NCBI GenBank assembly: GCA_902793465.1
Contig: CADBDT010000011.1
Location: forward strand, 62,001 to 126,000
DNA: 64,000 nucleotides
Source: an uncultured Coriobacteriaceae bacterium
GTDB taxonomy: Bacteria > Actinomycetota > Coriobacteriia > Coriobacteriales > Atopobiaceae
Direction: 5' to 3'
The translations under genes were made by a program, and so were the position numbers. Positions 16,376-25,221 of the stretch are shown here, in pieces. Below the pieces are notes generated by a model that saw only the letters and a list, made by a program, of their open reading frames with translations, had not been told where the DNA came from and made no database searches. Position 1 is the stretch's first letter; each line of letters starts with the position of its first letter.

Positions 16376-17938
16376 TTACTCTGGGTTGTACCCAATGCTG
16401 CCGGCAAGGGTGTTAACGTCGCTATCCAGTTGCTCTATTTGCTTAAGGAGCTTCTGGCGTTCTTCCTCGGTAAGGTTCTTGCTGTTACCAAGGGTCTCTT
16501 TGAGGTGTTCCACCTCGAATTTAGTGGCTGCGACTGGTTCTATAAACTTATCGCGATCCTGTTGTGCCAGCTCTTCCTTGGTGGGCGCCTGATACGTGTG
16601 ATTCGCGGGCGGATCAATAATGTAGAGCGACCACAGAATGCCACCTATAACTGCTACCACAACAAAAACGATGTTCATGGTGTCGCGCGGCACACGCGCA
16701 ATCAAACGCTCCAGCAGAGGGTAAACGACCCACGCAATTATCGATGCCGCCACGCCAAACGCCAGCACGTTTTGCAGGCACACCTGACCCATTAGGTTGC
16801 CAAAGTTTTCGCGATAGTCCCACAGCTGATAGTTGGAGTTAACAATAAGACCCATAAAAAACTCAATGGCGCCGCAGGTAAGCGCGTTGGCCACAAAGCT
16901 CAAGGAGTAGGCCAAAATTGGCTTAAATCGTTTGAGCAGGTACTGCCAAAGCGGATAGAGCACCAGCGCAATAACAACCACTGCCGCACCCTCCATCGGA
17001 TACGGATACAGCCAGTCGCGCCACAGCATGGTGTTGCTTGGGTCGTATTCTCCCTGGACCCAGCCAAGGCGTATAAACTGGCACATACCAGCTTCCATCC
17101 AGTGGCCAAGAATCGAGAAAATAATAAAGTATATTATAAGATTACGGACAAACGGCCATCCCTTGCGATTAATTTTCAAATCTTCCTGCATGCGTGGCTT
17201 GTACGAGGCAAAGTCGTTTACCAGCACGGTCTCCACGCGTTTTGAAAGCGAGAAGTACAGGATTAGGAACACGTTCCAAATGGTGTTGTAAAAGAACTCG
17301 AATGGCATAAAGGTTCCTTTTACAAGCAACGTAACAATGTACGCGACTATGCCAAACGCAGAGACACATATTACATAGCGCTTGGTTATCTTAAAGTAGT
17401 TGAGGAAGAACCAGAGACCAACACCTTGCAGAATAATGGTAATCCAGTCAACAATGGTTACGGAGTCGTAGGATATGGTGTCGCGCGACGTCATAAGCAG
17501 CGCAAACAGGACGCTTGCTATCTTTATGGCATAGGCAATTTGTACTACGCGCATAAAGCCCAGCTTGCCTGGCTGGCTAAACTTAACGGCGTTGTATGCC
17601 TCGCGAGCCGCCTTTGTTGCATCCCTATGGACACCTTTGGCCTCGCGGCGCATGGTGCGAGCGCGTTTGCGCGCCTTCTTGGTCTTTTCGCGATCGCCCA
17701 TGTTTTCGGCAATAACAGCAAGTCGAGCTGCCTCGTCTGCCTCTGCGTCCGCTTCTATTGCCAGCCCCGTAAGACGAACTGCCTCATGAGCATCCTTTTG
17801 GGCTTCTTCGGTAATCTTTGCCCTGTCTGCCTTGCCCGTCTTAAACGCCGCATCTACAGCATATTCGGCATTTTCTAGTACTTTAAGGCGGTCGTCGAGA
17901 TTATCGGTAACATTGGGAGTGCTTTCTTTTTCTTCCAT
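16376..17938 (-). CDS. Membrane protein with putative CmpB (ABC-transporter type IV) domain
   Basis: The protein has 520 aa. The N-terminal 130 residues are charged, Ala/Glu/Lys/Arg-rich and probably helical, with no signal peptide. Then come about nine hydrophobic segments from residue 135 to 445. The C-terminal tail (about 455-520) is again charged and coiled-coil-like. Two blocks resemble the ABC_trans_CmpB family: ILGHWMEAG and, later, NYQLWDYRENFGNLMGQVC. That family is a membrane protein of unsettled role that also occurs fused or next to transport genes. No ATPase is adjacent apart from the unrelated MacB-type pair downstream, separated by the hairpin at 16257. The function is unknown. 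Confidence 0.65.
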   Translation of the reverse strand: MEEKESTPNVTDNLDDRLKVLENAEYAVDAAFKTGKADRAKITEEAQKDAHEAVRLTGLAIEADAEADEAARLAVIAENMGDREKTKKARKRARTMRREAKGVHRDATKAAREAYNAVKFSQPGKLGFMRVVQIAYAIKIASVLFALLMTSRDTISYDSVTIVDWITIILQGVGLWFFLNYFKITKRYVICVSAFGIVAYIVTLLVKGTFMPFEFFYNTIWNVFLILYFSLSKRVETVLVNDFASYKPRMQEDLKINRKGWPFVRNLIIYFIIFSILGHWMEAGMCQFIRLGWVQGEYDPSNTMLWRDWLYPYPMEGAAVVVIALVLYPLWQYLLKRFKPILAYSLSFVANALTCGAIEFFMGLIVNSNYQLWDYRENFGNLMGQVCLQNVLAFGVAASIIAWVVYPLLERLIARVPRDTMNIVFVVVAVIGGILWSLYIIDPPANHTYQAPTKEELAQQDRDKFIEPVAATKFEVEHLKETLGNSKNLTEEERQKLLKQIEQLDSDVNTLAGSIGYNPE

Positions 17939-18047
17939 CGAGCCTCCTTAAGATGCATAGATTACAGAGTACGACGATTGTACCGCGAACAACGCTGAAT
18001 TGTATTATGGAGTCCTGCATCTTTGTCCAAACAGGTACGCACAGTAA

Positions 18048-18389
18048 CTAGCAAGCAGCAGGCCTGTACGATACGTAGCTGTTTCCCACGTTGTTAAGGT
18101 ATCCATAGGCAATGCCATGTGCGTCCAGCTTATCCATGAGCCCAGCAAGCTCGGTTCCACCGCTTGCAAAGTATTGTATGCACAACTCTTCGGCTTCCTT
18201 TGAATGCAACTGCACACAGTGGACGTGTGCCGGCACCCCAAACACCTCTTGTGCTGCATACCCCTTGGAAAACTCCCCCACCTCAACGTATGCTATGCGC
18301 CTCTTGAGGTAAATGCGCCGCAGGTCCGAGTCCGAGTGCTCAACATACAGCGTAATTCCCATGGTTTCCTGCGGATATGTTCTCTTCAT
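18048..18389 (-). CDS. Hypothetical 113-aa protein under a putative LexA operator
   Basis: The family is not recognised. The protein is soluble, with no signal peptide or TM segment. Charged strands alternate with hydrophobic stretches, and a Gly/Asn/Tyr-rich end (YGYLNNVGNSYVSY) closes the protein. RBS AGGGGAG lies 7 nt before the ATG. The promoter has an extended -10 (TGGTATAGT, 18425-18433) and a perfect GAAC-N4-GTTC palindrome overlapping the -35 position, so induction by DNA damage is likely. It is a single-gene unit between serS and the CmpB-like gene. SOS genes of unknown function are often cell-division inhibitors or DNA-repair accessories, but nothing in the sequence decides this. 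Confidence 0.7.
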   Translation of the reverse strand: MKRTYPQETMGITLYVEHSDSDLRRIYLKRRIAYVEVGEFSKGYAAQEVFGVPAHVHCVQLHSKEAEELCIQYFASGGTELAGLMDKLDAHGIAYGYLNNVGNSYVSYRPAAC

Positions 18390-18450
18390 CTGCCACTCCC
18401 CTCGCCCGTTTTTCGACTGATTAAACTATACCACCTAATTGACAAAAATA

Positions 18451-18462
18451 GAACACATGTTC
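18451..18462 (-). promoter_or_regulatory. LexA-like SOS box upstream of the 113-aa gene
   Basis: GAACACATGTTC is an exact GAAC-N4-GTTC palindrome 62 nt before the start codon. On the minus strand it covers the -35 position relative to the extended -10 TGGTATAGT at 18425-18433. This matches the LexA operator core of Gram-positive bacteria. The same arrangement recurs at 36701-36752. Confidence 0.65.
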
Positions 18463-18469
18463 TTTTATT

Positions 18470-18511
18470 ATCTAAAGAAAGGGCGAGTGAACCGTATGCC
18501 ACTCGCCCTTT
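18470..18511 (-). terminator. serS terminator
   Basis: A 12-bp stem (AAAGGGCGAGTG with CACTCGCCCTTT) lies 9 nt beyond the serS stop. On the minus strand it is followed by CTTT and an AT-rich stretch. Confidence 0.8.
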
Positions 18512-18519
18512 GCTGCTTG

Positions 18520-19806
18520 CTAGTCTTGAGCACCAATGGTGGTTACGCCACCCATGTACGGCACAAGTACCTCTGGCACGGTTATGGTGCCATCCTCGTT
18601 CTGGTAGTTCTCTATAACCGCGGCCATGGTGCGTCCCACGGCAAGGCCAGAACCGTTGAGCGTGTGTGCAAACCTCGTGCCCTTAAACTCAGACGGGTCA
18701 CGATACTTAATGTTGGCGCGACGTGCCTGGAAGTCGCCGCAGTTGGAGCAGCTGGAAATCTCCTTGTAGGCATTGTAGCTGGGCAGCCATACCTCAATGT
18801 CGTAGGTCTTCTTTGCACTAAAGCCAATGTCGCCGGTGCACAGCGTTACCACGCGGTATGGCAAACCAAGCTTTTGCAGCACGAGCTCGGCCTCGGCTGT
18901 CATGGACTCCAGCTGGTTCATGGAGTCCTCGGGCTTGGCGAACTTTACCATTTCTACCTTGTCAAATTGGTGCACGCGAATAATGCCGCGCGTATCGCGA
19001 CCAGCACTGCCCGCCTCCTCGCGGAAGCACGGCGTAAAGGCGCAGTACCACAGGGGCAGCTTGTCTCCATCCAGCACCTCGTCGCGATGAAGGTTGGTAA
19101 GCATAACCTCAGCCGTGGGAATAAGGTACATGTCCTCCCCCACATGGTAAAGATCCTCGTCGAACTTGGGCAACTGGCCCGTGCCAAACAGCGAGTCGTA
19201 GTTGGTAATTACGGGCGGCCACCACTCCTTAAAGCCTGCCTCGTTGTGGCAGTCAATCATAAAGTTTATGAGTGCCCGCTCCAGGCGCGCGCCAAGGCCT
19301 CCCAGCACGTAAAAGCGGGTGCCGGCAAGCTTTACGCCACGCTCGAAGTCAATAATGCCCAGATCCGGACCAAGGTCCCAGTGTGCCTTGGCATCAAAGT
19401 CAAACGTGCGCGGAGTTCCCCAGCGACGCACCTCAGGGTTGTCGGAATCGTCTGCGCCGTACGGCACGGACTCGTCGGGGATGTTGGGGATGCCCGCAAC
19501 CAAGTCAAACAGCTCCTGGTCAATTTGCTTGCGCTTTTCGTCAAGCTCTGCAATCTTGCCCTTGTTTGCTGCGACCTTGGCCTTTGCCTCCTCCGCCTCG
19601 TCTCGCTTGCCCTCGCGCATAAGCTGGCCGATTTGCTTGGATGCCGCATTGCGCTCTGCCTGCAGTGCCTCTACCTCGGTAATCGTAGCGCGGCGCTTTT
19701 CGTCCAGCTCCATAAAGCGGGCACGGTCCCAGTGGGCGTTTTGGCGAGACTCACAGGACTTGTCTACGATGTCGGGATTCTCGCGAACAAATTTAATGTC
19801 GAGCAT
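18520..19806 (-). CDS. serS: Seryl-tRNA synthetase
   Basis: The protein has 428 aa, the usual length. An N-terminal antiparallel coiled-coil arm (about 30-110) binds the long variable arm of tRNA-Ser. The class II catalytic core follows, with motif 2 around [20 protein letters not shown] and motif 3 near [17 protein letters not shown]. It charges tRNA-Ser with serine and can also serine-load tRNA-Sec. Two tRNA-Ser genes are in this window at 34346 and 34477. No T-box leader is visible upstream. A strong terminator follows. Confidence 0.97.
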   Translation of the reverse strand: MLDIKFVRENPDIVDKSCESRQNAHWDRARFMELDEKRRATITEVEALQAERNAASKQIGQLMREGKRDEAEEAKAKVAANKGKIAELDEKRKQIDQELFDLVAGIPNIPDESVPYGADDSDNPEVRRWGTPRTFDFDAKAHWDLGPDLGIIDFERGVKLAGTRFYVLGGLGARLERALINFMIDCHNEAGFKEWWPPVITNYDSLFGTGQLPKFDEDLYHVGEDMYLIPTAEVMLTNLHRDEVLDGDKLPLWYCAFTPCFREEAGSAGRDTRGIIRVHQFDKVEMVKFAKPEDSMNQLESMTAEAELVLQKLGLPYRVVTLCTGDIGFSAKKTYDIEVWLPSYNAYKEISSCSNCGDFQARRANIKYRDPSEFKGTRFAHTLNGSGLAVGRTMAAVIENYQNEDGTITVPEVLVPYMGGVTTIGAQD

Positions 19807-19929
19807 ACTTGGTGCCTTTCGTTGTGCTCATACGGTTATTGCCAACTCGTGCGCGTGGTACCCGCGCATGGCATCTAAGTATATACTTGTACGGACAAAT
19901 TGGGTAAATCACTAAGAAAGGCACGTGTT

Positions 19930-20124
19930 GTGGAGGCAATCAACAACTTTTTTGGATGGCTGTTTGGAACGCGACCCGGCGTGCTTGTTCTTATGGTGTT
20001 TGGCGTTCTGTTGTTCCTGCTTATTGCCTGGCTGCTGGAAAAGCGCATGAGAAAGCAGTTTTACAACCACGAAAAGACCGAGGGCGACTGGGACCTGTTT
20101 GACAACGGGGACGAAGATGCGTAG
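19930..20124 (+). CDS. Small single-pass membrane protein, 64 aa
   Basis: No family is recognised. A hydrophobic helix (about 15-37, ending LLIAWLLEK) is followed by a basic patch and an acidic C-terminus (GDWDLFDNGDEDA). The GTG at 19930 is chosen because AGAAAGG lies 8 nt upstream; a TTG at 19900 would give 74 aa with no clear RBS. A TATACT hexamer at about 19881-19886 could be its -10 box. It is divergent from serS and stands alone. The acidic soluble tail should face the cytoplasm by the positive-inside rule. Confidence 0.6.
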   Translation: MEAINNFFGWLFGTRPGVLVLMVFGVLLFLLIAWLLEKRMRKQFYNHEKTEGDWDLFDNGDEDA

Positions 20125-20264
20125 ACAGCCCTTGGTCGTAACCACATGTATTTTTGCGTTCGACGCTGCTAGCAAGCCATACGTTTAGCATCAATTGATT
20201 GCTGTTATTATCAAAATAGAAACCTGTACGATTATTTGGTCAAAAAAACGCTCGAATGCACAAT

Positions 20265-20289
20265 AAAAAAGGCTCCTGCAAGGAGCCTT
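20265..20289 (-). terminator. tRNA-Leu terminator
   Basis: On the minus strand, an 8-bp GC-rich stem (AAGGCTCC with GGAGCC) is followed by six T, 10 nt after the tRNA 3' end. Confidence 0.85.
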
Positions 20290-20298
20290 GGTATTCGA

Positions 20299-20385
20299 TG
20301 GTGCGGGCGAAAGGACTTGAACCTTCACGGGGTTGCCCCCATACGGACCTGAACCGTACGCGTCTGCCAATTCCGCCACGCCCGC
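20299..20385 (-). tRNA. tRNA-Leu(CAG)
   Basis: The acceptor stem GCGGGCG pairs with CGCCCGC. The anticodon loop TTCAGGT gives CAG, and the long class II variable arm is TGGGGGCAACCCCG. The T-loop is GTTCAAGTC, and CCA is encoded at 20299-20301. It reads CTG codons, which are frequent in this sequence. Confidence 0.96.
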
Positions 20386-20442
20386 GTAGCTTTAATATAG
20401 TACTACGAAGTCCGACCACATTCAAGCAGTAATTTTAAAAGG

Positions 20443-21147
20443 TCAGTCAAGCCTGTGCGACACGGCATCGCATATGAGTGCGCCCGTAACGGTTTTGCAG
20501 TCCTCAATGCGACCGTCCAGCACGGCATCTATAAGCTCGGACAACGGAACAAGGTCCACGTTTATAAACTCGTCGTCGTCGGGAGCGCTGCTGGCAAAGC
20601 TAAGCCCGGTAGCCATGTAGATGTGAATAAGCTCGTCGGTAAAGCCGTCGCTTGTGGCAATGGTGGTAAGAAACGCCATCTGGTCTGCCTGCATACCCGT
20701 TTCTTCAAGCAGCTCGCGCTTTGCGCAGGTAAGCGGATCCTCGCCAGGATCCAGCTTTCCGGCGGGAATCTCTACGGTAACGCGTCCCAGCGCTGTGCGG
20801 TATTGTCGCACCAAACAAATTCGTCCGTCGTCGGTAAGTGCCACGATTGCCACAGCACCTGGATGACGTACCACGTCGCGGAGGGCTTCTCGGCCATCGG
20901 GCAGCTTAACGCGCAGGCGATTTACGTTAAATATCCTGCCTTCCCACATTACGTCCTCGGTAAGGGGTTTTTCTTCCAAGCCGGAATCGCGATCGTCCTC
21001 GTCGCCCAGCACCAGGCTGCGGCGCAGCGGCTCACCGGATTTGTGGTTGTGCTCGCTGCGATCGCTGTCGTACGTAAACGCCTCCACGGCCTGGGCCATG
21101 CTGTCGGTTGCAGACGTAAGGTCGTCCTTGGTGGGAATGTCTTGCAT
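20443..21147 (-). CDS. Nudix hydrolase, ADP-ribose pyrophosphatase type
   Basis: The protein has 234 aa from the ATG at 21147, where AAGGAGA lies 4-5 nt upstream; the frame is open further but would run into purD. The Nudix box is GEDPLTCAKRELLEETGMQ, with the catalytic RE..EE..G. The pattern of strands before it (DGRICLVRQYR) resembles ADP-ribose pyrophosphatases of the YqkG/NudF group, which cleave ADP-ribose to AMP and ribose 5-phosphate. The first 80 residues are an acidic extension of unclear role. It follows purD by 37 nt and may be cotranscribed with it. Confidence 0.85.
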   Translation of the reverse strand: MQDIPTKDDLTSATDSMAQAVEAFTYDSDRSEHNHKSGEPLRRSLVLGDEDDRDSGLEEKPLTEDVMWEGRIFNVNRLRVKLPDGREALRDVVRHPGAVAIVALTDDGRICLVRQYRTALGRVTVEIPAGKLDPGEDPLTCAKRELLEETGMQADQMAFLTTIATSDGFTDELIHIYMATGLSFASSAPDDDEFINVDLVPLSELIDAVLDGRIEDCKTVTGALICDAVSHRLD

Positions 21148-21184
21148 GTTTTCTCCTTGTGTACCAGCTCTTTTGGAAGGGTTG

Positions 21185-22462
21185 CTACAGGGCGCGTGCG
21201 CCAATGTCGCTGCGGAACTGTTTGCCCTCGAAATCGATAAGCTCGCAGGCAGCATAGGCATTTGCCCGTGCCTGGGCAAAGCTGGAGGCCACTGCGGTAA
21301 CATCCAGAACGCGGCCTCCGGCGGTAAGCACGGTGCCGTCTTCCGCCAATTTGGTACCAGCGTGGTAGACCGTAATGCCCTCACATGCAGCCGCTTTGTC
21401 CAGCCCGGTTATGCGCTTGCCCGACTCGTATGCGCCTGGGTAGCCTGCACTCGCAAGAACCACCGACACGGCAAAGTCGTTGTCCCACGACACCATGGAC
21501 GAATCCAGCGTCCCGTTGTCGCATGCCAGGAACACCTCTACGAGGTCCGCATGCATGCGGGGGAGTACGACCTGCGTCTCGGGGTCGCCAAACCGTGCAT
21601 TGAACTCTAGCACCTTGGGGCCGTTTGCCGTAAGCATAAACCCACCGTACAGGCAGCCCGAGTACGTAATACCGTCAGCCTTTAGCTGGGCGACCACCTT
21701 GTTCATAATCTCGGTCATCGTGGCGAGGTCGTCTGCACTCACCAGATGCTCGGGAACGGGGGAATACACACCCATGCCGCCAGTGTTGGGGCCCTTGTCG
21801 CCATCGTAGGCACGTTTGTGGTCTTGGCTGGTGGCCAGCGGCACAACGGTGGTGCCGTCGGTTAGGGCCAGCAGGCTGCACTCGGGTCCTTCCAGCATCT
21901 CCTCGACCACAACAGTACTGCCTGCAGCTCCAAACGCACCATCGAAGCACTGCGCCACACCGCCAAGCGCCTCGTCCACGCTCTGCGCAACAATAACGCC
22001 CTTGCCTGCGGCCAGGCCATCGGCCTTTATTACGCAGGGTCCGTTAATCTCGCGCACGTATGCCTCGCAGGCGTCGCGGTCGGTAAAGCTCTGGTATGCA
22101 GCCGTGGGAACGCCGGCGCGCATCATTACCTGCTTGGCAAATTCCTTGGAACCCTCCATACGTGCCGCCTTGGCGTTCGGGCCAAAGCAGGGGATTCCCG
22201 CGGCTCGCACGGCATCGGCGACGCCTGCCACCAGCGGGGCCTCCGGCCCAACCACAACAAGTCCTATGTTGTTGTCTGCAGCCCAGGCAGCAACCTCGGC
22301 AGGGGAGTCCTGGTTTACTGGTGCGACGGATGCCAGCTGCAGCATGCCTCCGTTGCCAGGTGCTACGTACAGCTTGCCCGCAAGGGGAGACTCGGCGAGC
22401 TTTGCGAGCAGGGCGTGCTCGCGACCACCGGCACCGAGCAGCAGAATATCGACCTTGTCCAT
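21185..22462 (-). CDS. purD: Phosphoribosylamine-glycine ligase
   Basis: The protein has 425 aa with the ATP-grasp layout. The N-terminal domain has LLLGAGGREHALL. The ATP-grasp part has GPCVIKADGLAAGKGV. The metal-binding end is GFMLTANGPKVLEFNARFGDPE. It makes glycinamide ribonucleotide in step 2 of purine synthesis. The ATG at 22462 is used because GGAAGGA precedes it; a GTG at 22477 would contain that RBS. It is separated from other pur genes; purA is 5 kb upstream on the same strand. Confidence 0.96.
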   Translation of the reverse strand: MDKVDILLLGAGGREHALLAKLAESPLAGKLYVAPGNGGMLQLASVAPVNQDSPAEVAAWAADNNIGLVVVGPEAPLVAGVADAVRAAGIPCFGPNAKAARMEGSKEFAKQVMMRAGVPTAAYQSFTDRDACEAYVREINGPCVIKADGLAAGKGVIVAQSVDEALGGVAQCFDGAFGAAGSTVVVEEMLEGPECSLLALTDGTTVVPLATSQDHKRAYDGDKGPNTGGMGVYSPVPEHLVSADDLATMTEIMNKVVAQLKADGITYSGCLYGGFMLTANGPKVLEFNARFGDPETQVVLPRMHADLVEVFLACDNGTLDSSMVSWDNDFAVSVVLASAGYPGAYESGKRITGLDKAAACEGITVYHAGTKLAEDGTVLTAGGRVLDVTAVASSFAQARANAYAACELIDFEGKQFRSDIGARAL

Positions 22463-22530
22463 AGCGTGTCCTTCCACGTTGAATTGTTAGCCTATACAGG
22501 ATAGTCGCAAATAGGGGAGAGATGCAAACC

Positions 22531-22567
22531 AAAAGCCGACAGGGCGTAAGACACCCCATCAGCTTTT
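22531..22567. terminator. Imperfect terminator, AGCTGACAG family
   Basis: Arms AAAAGCCGACAGGG and CCCCATCAGCTTTT pair with two mismatches. It lies between the purD start and the small membrane gene. It resembles the hairpins at 1792, 26679 and 27602, but is decayed. Confidence 0.6.
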
Positions 22568-22573
22568 AAAGAA

Positions 22574-22600
22574 GCCCCGCGCCGTCGTGAGGCGCGGGGC
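22574..22600 (-). terminator. Terminator after the PTS-linked small membrane gene
   Basis: A 10-bp GC stem GCCCCGCGCC with GGCGCGGGGC lies 23 nt beyond the stop at 22623. On the minus strand TTCTTT follows. Confidence 0.75.
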
Positions 22601-22622
22601 CAAGAAGGAAGGAAAAGCAAAT

Positions 22623-22949
22623 TTACGCTTCCAGCTCCTTGAGCATGGCGTTAACGTTCTTTCGTCCGTGGTCGATTCCGATCCTCAGGACAATTACCAC
22701 GCCAAGCGAGATTACTCCCAAAACGATTCCCACAATGCCTGGCGCAAGGCCGCCGTTTTCGGCAAATCCCCAGTATCCAAGCAGCGCGGCGAGCGCGAGG
22801 GCGGCGTATGCGAGGCGAAGCCATACCTGCAGCTTCTGCAGTGCGAGCGTCTGGGCGCGAGCCTCGTTTACCAGCGGGTTGTCGGTTTCCACCCACTCAC
22901 GCCGGTAGAGCTTGCGCTCCTTTTGCCCCTTGTTTCCTGCCTTTTTCAT
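22623..22949 (-). CDS. Small two-TM membrane protein at the end of the PTS operon
   Basis: The protein has 108 aa. A basic N-terminus (KKAGNKGQKERKLYRR) is followed by an amphipathic helix and two hydrophobic helices (about 46-64 and 68-88). A charged C-terminal helix (HGRKNVNAMLKELEA) ends it. No family is recognised. It lies 33 nt after the IID gene and before a terminator, so it is probably the last gene of the mannose-type PTS operon. A role with the transporter is inference only. Confidence 0.7.
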   Translation of the reverse strand: MKKAGNKGQKERKLYRREWVETDNPLVNEARAQTLALQKLQVWLRLAYAALALAALLGYWGFAENGGLAPGIVGIVLGVISLGVVIVLRIGIDHGRKNVNAMLKELEA

Positions 22950-22982
22950 AACGTCTCCCCTTGTGGTTTCGTGTTTTGTCCA

Positions 22983-23816
22983 CTAGTAGGAAAGGCCCGG
23001 GTTAAAGAAGCCAACCAGTACGCCCACCAGAGCGATTACGACGAGCAGGCCCATTACCAGGGTCGGCGACATCTTACGCTTGGTCATGAGCCACCAGCAG
23101 AACCACACAAACACGAAGTTGAGCAGTTTGGGATAGATGGAGTCGAGGGTGTCCTGAAGCACCAGGCTGCTGTCGGCCGAGAAGGGCACGACAAGAGCGG
23201 TGGTAATGTTAATCCAGGTTGCGGCAACGGCGCCGATAACCATGGTACCAACCATAACGATGGAGGAGCGAAGGGCGGCGGACTGCGGGCCAACCAGTGC
23301 CTCTACTGCGGAGCCACCAAGCTCGTAGCCCTGGTCGAACGCGAACTTCATGCCAAAGTACATGGCAACGTTCCACACCACGATGTAGAACAGGGGGCCA
23401 AGCACGTTTCCGCCAGTGGAAAGACCAAGGGCGATGCCCAGCAGGATGGGGATAAACGTGCCGACGATAATGGAGTCGCCCAGGCCGGCAAGCGGGCCCA
23501 TAAGGCCGGCGCGGATGCCGTTGATGGTGTCGTCGTCCAGGGGCTCGCCGTTGGCGCGGGCCTCCTCCAGGCCTACCGTAAGGCCAACTACCATGGTGCC
23601 GATCTGCGGCTCGGTGTTAAAGAAGGTGCGGTACGTGGAAAGTGCCTTTACCTTCTCTTCGTCCGTGTCGTAGAGCTCGTCCACTACGGGCAGCATTGCG
23701 GCCAGGTAGCCAAATGTCTGCATGTGCTCCTGAGAGAAGCAGGTAAGGTTGCCGTAAATCCAGCGAAGAAACGCGTTTCTGCGTGCCTTCTGCGAAACTT
23801 TTTTGAGTTCAGCCAT
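22983..23816 (-). CDS. PTS mannose/fructose/sorbose-family IID component
   Basis: The protein has 277 aa. It begins with the typical IID cytoplasmic start (NAFLRWIYGNLTCFSQEHMQ in part) and has the conserved GLMGPLAGLGDSI block near residue 110. Several C-terminal hydrophobic segments follow. IID and IIC together form the sugar channel of mannose-type phosphotransferase systems. The ATG overlaps the IIC stop region by one base, so coupled translation is expected. The sugar could be mannose, glucose, N-acetyl sugars or another hexose; sequence alone does not tell. Confidence 0.95.
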   Translation of the reverse strand: MAELKKVSQKARRNAFLRWIYGNLTCFSQEHMQTFGYLAAMLPVVDELYDTDEEKVKALSTYRTFFNTEPQIGTMVVGLTVGLEEARANGEPLDDDTINGIRAGLMGPLAGLGDSIIVGTFIPILLGIALGLSTGGNVLGPLFYIVVWNVAMYFGMKFAFDQGYELGGSAVEALVGPQSAALRSSIVMVGTMVIGAVAATWINITTALVVPFSADSSLVLQDTLDSIYPKLLNFVFVWFCWWLMTKRKMSPTLVMGLLVVIALVGVLVGFFNPGLSY

Positions 23817-24682
23817 TATATGTCCTCCTCTTCCTCATCATCGAACGCTGCCTCTCCTCCAGTCGCGAGCGCGGGGCGGGCGGTCTTGAGCTGCTCCACC
23901 TTAAAGTTGATAAGCGCGAAGAATACGGCGATGAGTGCGGAGGCAATAAGGTTGCAGCCCATAACAGCTGCGAGAGTGAAGCCAAGACCGAAGGTGACCC
24001 AGTCCAGAGGCTTCTGCACAACCTGCTTGCACAGGATGGCAACACCGACGGCGGGAAGCAGCGAGCCCACGGTAAAGAGGGTCTTCATTGCAACGCCGTC
24101 CATGGGCAGGTAGTCCTTCATAAGACCGACCATGGACTCGCCGGCCATGCAGATAACGACGGTGGGGATAAAGGAGAATGCGATGTGGCTGATCCAGGGG
24201 AGGATAAAGTCGACCATAGGGATGGTCTTCTTGATGGTAGCCCACTTGCCACCATCCATCGCCTTCCAGCCAATGCCCTGCCATACCAGGTTGAGGGTGG
24301 CGGTGCCGTAGAACAGAACGGTGCCGAGCGTGCCCACTGCGGCGCCAAGGGAGGCGGCCAGACCAGAGGCGGCCTCGGACGAGGGATCGAGTCCCTGTGC
24401 GCGGATTGCCAGGATGGCAAGGGGGATGCCGATGTAGGTTACGGCACGCACGTCGGCAGATACGGTTCCGCCAGGCGTTACCAGTGCGATGTACACCAGC
24501 TGAATGGCAGCACCCACAATAATGCCGGTCTGGATGTCGCCCATAATAATGCCAACTACGAGGCCGCCTACCAGAGGACGACCGAGCGTGTAGTTACCGA
24601 TGGTTGTTCCGCCCATGCCAGGCAGGGATGCCAGGCAGGCGAAGAGTCCCAGAAGGACTGCTTGAACTACGCTAATTCCCAT
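23816..24682 (-). CDS. PTS mannose/fructose/sorbose-family IIC component
   Basis: The protein has 288 aa with about eight hydrophobic segments. It includes the family block LPGMGGTTIGNYTLGRPLV and GIIMGDIQTGIIVGAAIQLV near the N-terminus. It forms the membrane transport domain with IID. The C-terminus is acidic (DDEEEEDI). It lies 9 nt after the IIB gene. Confidence 0.95.
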   Translation of the reverse strand: MGISVVQAVLLGLFACLASLPGMGGTTIGNYTLGRPLVGGLVVGIIMGDIQTGIIVGAAIQLVYIALVTPGGTVSADVRAVTYIGIPLAILAIRAQGLDPSSEAASGLAASLGAAVGTLGTVLFYGTATLNLVWQGIGWKAMDGGKWATIKKTIPMVDFILPWISHIAFSFIPTVVICMAGESMVGLMKDYLPMDGVAMKTLFTVGSLLPAVGVAILCKQVVQKPLDWVTFGLGFTLAAVMGCNLIASALIAVFFALINFKVEQLKTARPALATGGEAAFDDEEEEDI

Positions 24683-24691
24683 GGTTACTCC

Positions 24692-25189
24692 TTACTTAAC
24701 GTTAAACTGACCGCGGAACTTGGGCCACTCGCCAATGGAGGCCTCCTTGATGAGTGCGAACTCAACGGTGTAGCCGGCCTTTGTCATGTCCTCGAAGGCC
24801 TGGGCCTCCTCGGCGGTAATGGACTGGTTGTTGCCCAGCTTCACGGTGTCCGGACGATCGTTGCACGGACCCACGATTACGCGCTTTACGTCGGAGGGCT
24901 TGAAGCCGAAGTCCACCAGGATTTCCTTCATGTCCAGCGGGTTCTTGGTAATCAGGAAGTAACGCGTCTTGCTGGCAAGAACCTTGTCGGCGCTCTCCTT
25001 AAAGTGGTCCATGGTCCACACGAAGATCTTCTTGTCGGGAGCGGCACCCTTGTATGCTGCCTTAAGAACGGGGTTGCTTGCAGCCACGTCGTTTACGGCA
25101 ATAATGCCGTCGCAGGGGTACTCCAGGCTCCAACGCGTTACGGTCTGGCCGTGAATCATGCGGTCGTCAATACGTACGAATGAAATCAT
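24692..25189 (-). CDS. PTS mannose/fructose/sorbose-family IIB component
   Basis: The protein has 165 aa. The phosphorylation site His lies in RIDDRMIHGQ (His about residue 13), exactly as in ManX-type IIB. It takes phosphate from IIA and passes it to the sugar during uptake. It is a separate protein here rather than an AB fusion. It is preceded by the IIA gene with 32 nt between them. Confidence 0.95.
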   Translation of the reverse strand: MISFVRIDDRMIHGQTVTRWSLEYPCDGIIAVNDVAASNPVLKAAYKGAAPDKKIFVWTMDHFKESADKVLASKTRYFLITKNPLDMKEILVDFGFKPSDVKRVIVGPCNDRPDTVKLGNNQSITAEEAQAFEDMTKAGYTVEFALIKEASIGEWPKFRGQFNVK

Positions 25190-25221
25190 TATCCTTTTCC
25201 TTCCTTCTTTTTTTGTGAGCC

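Noticed and set aside
18439..19878. 479-codon frame antisense to serS
   Set aside because: serS is complete and canonical; the frame also spans the serS terminator and promoter region.
19807..19929. T-box riboswitch upstream of serS
   Set aside because: No T-box sequence, specifier loop or antiterminator was recognised in the short leader.
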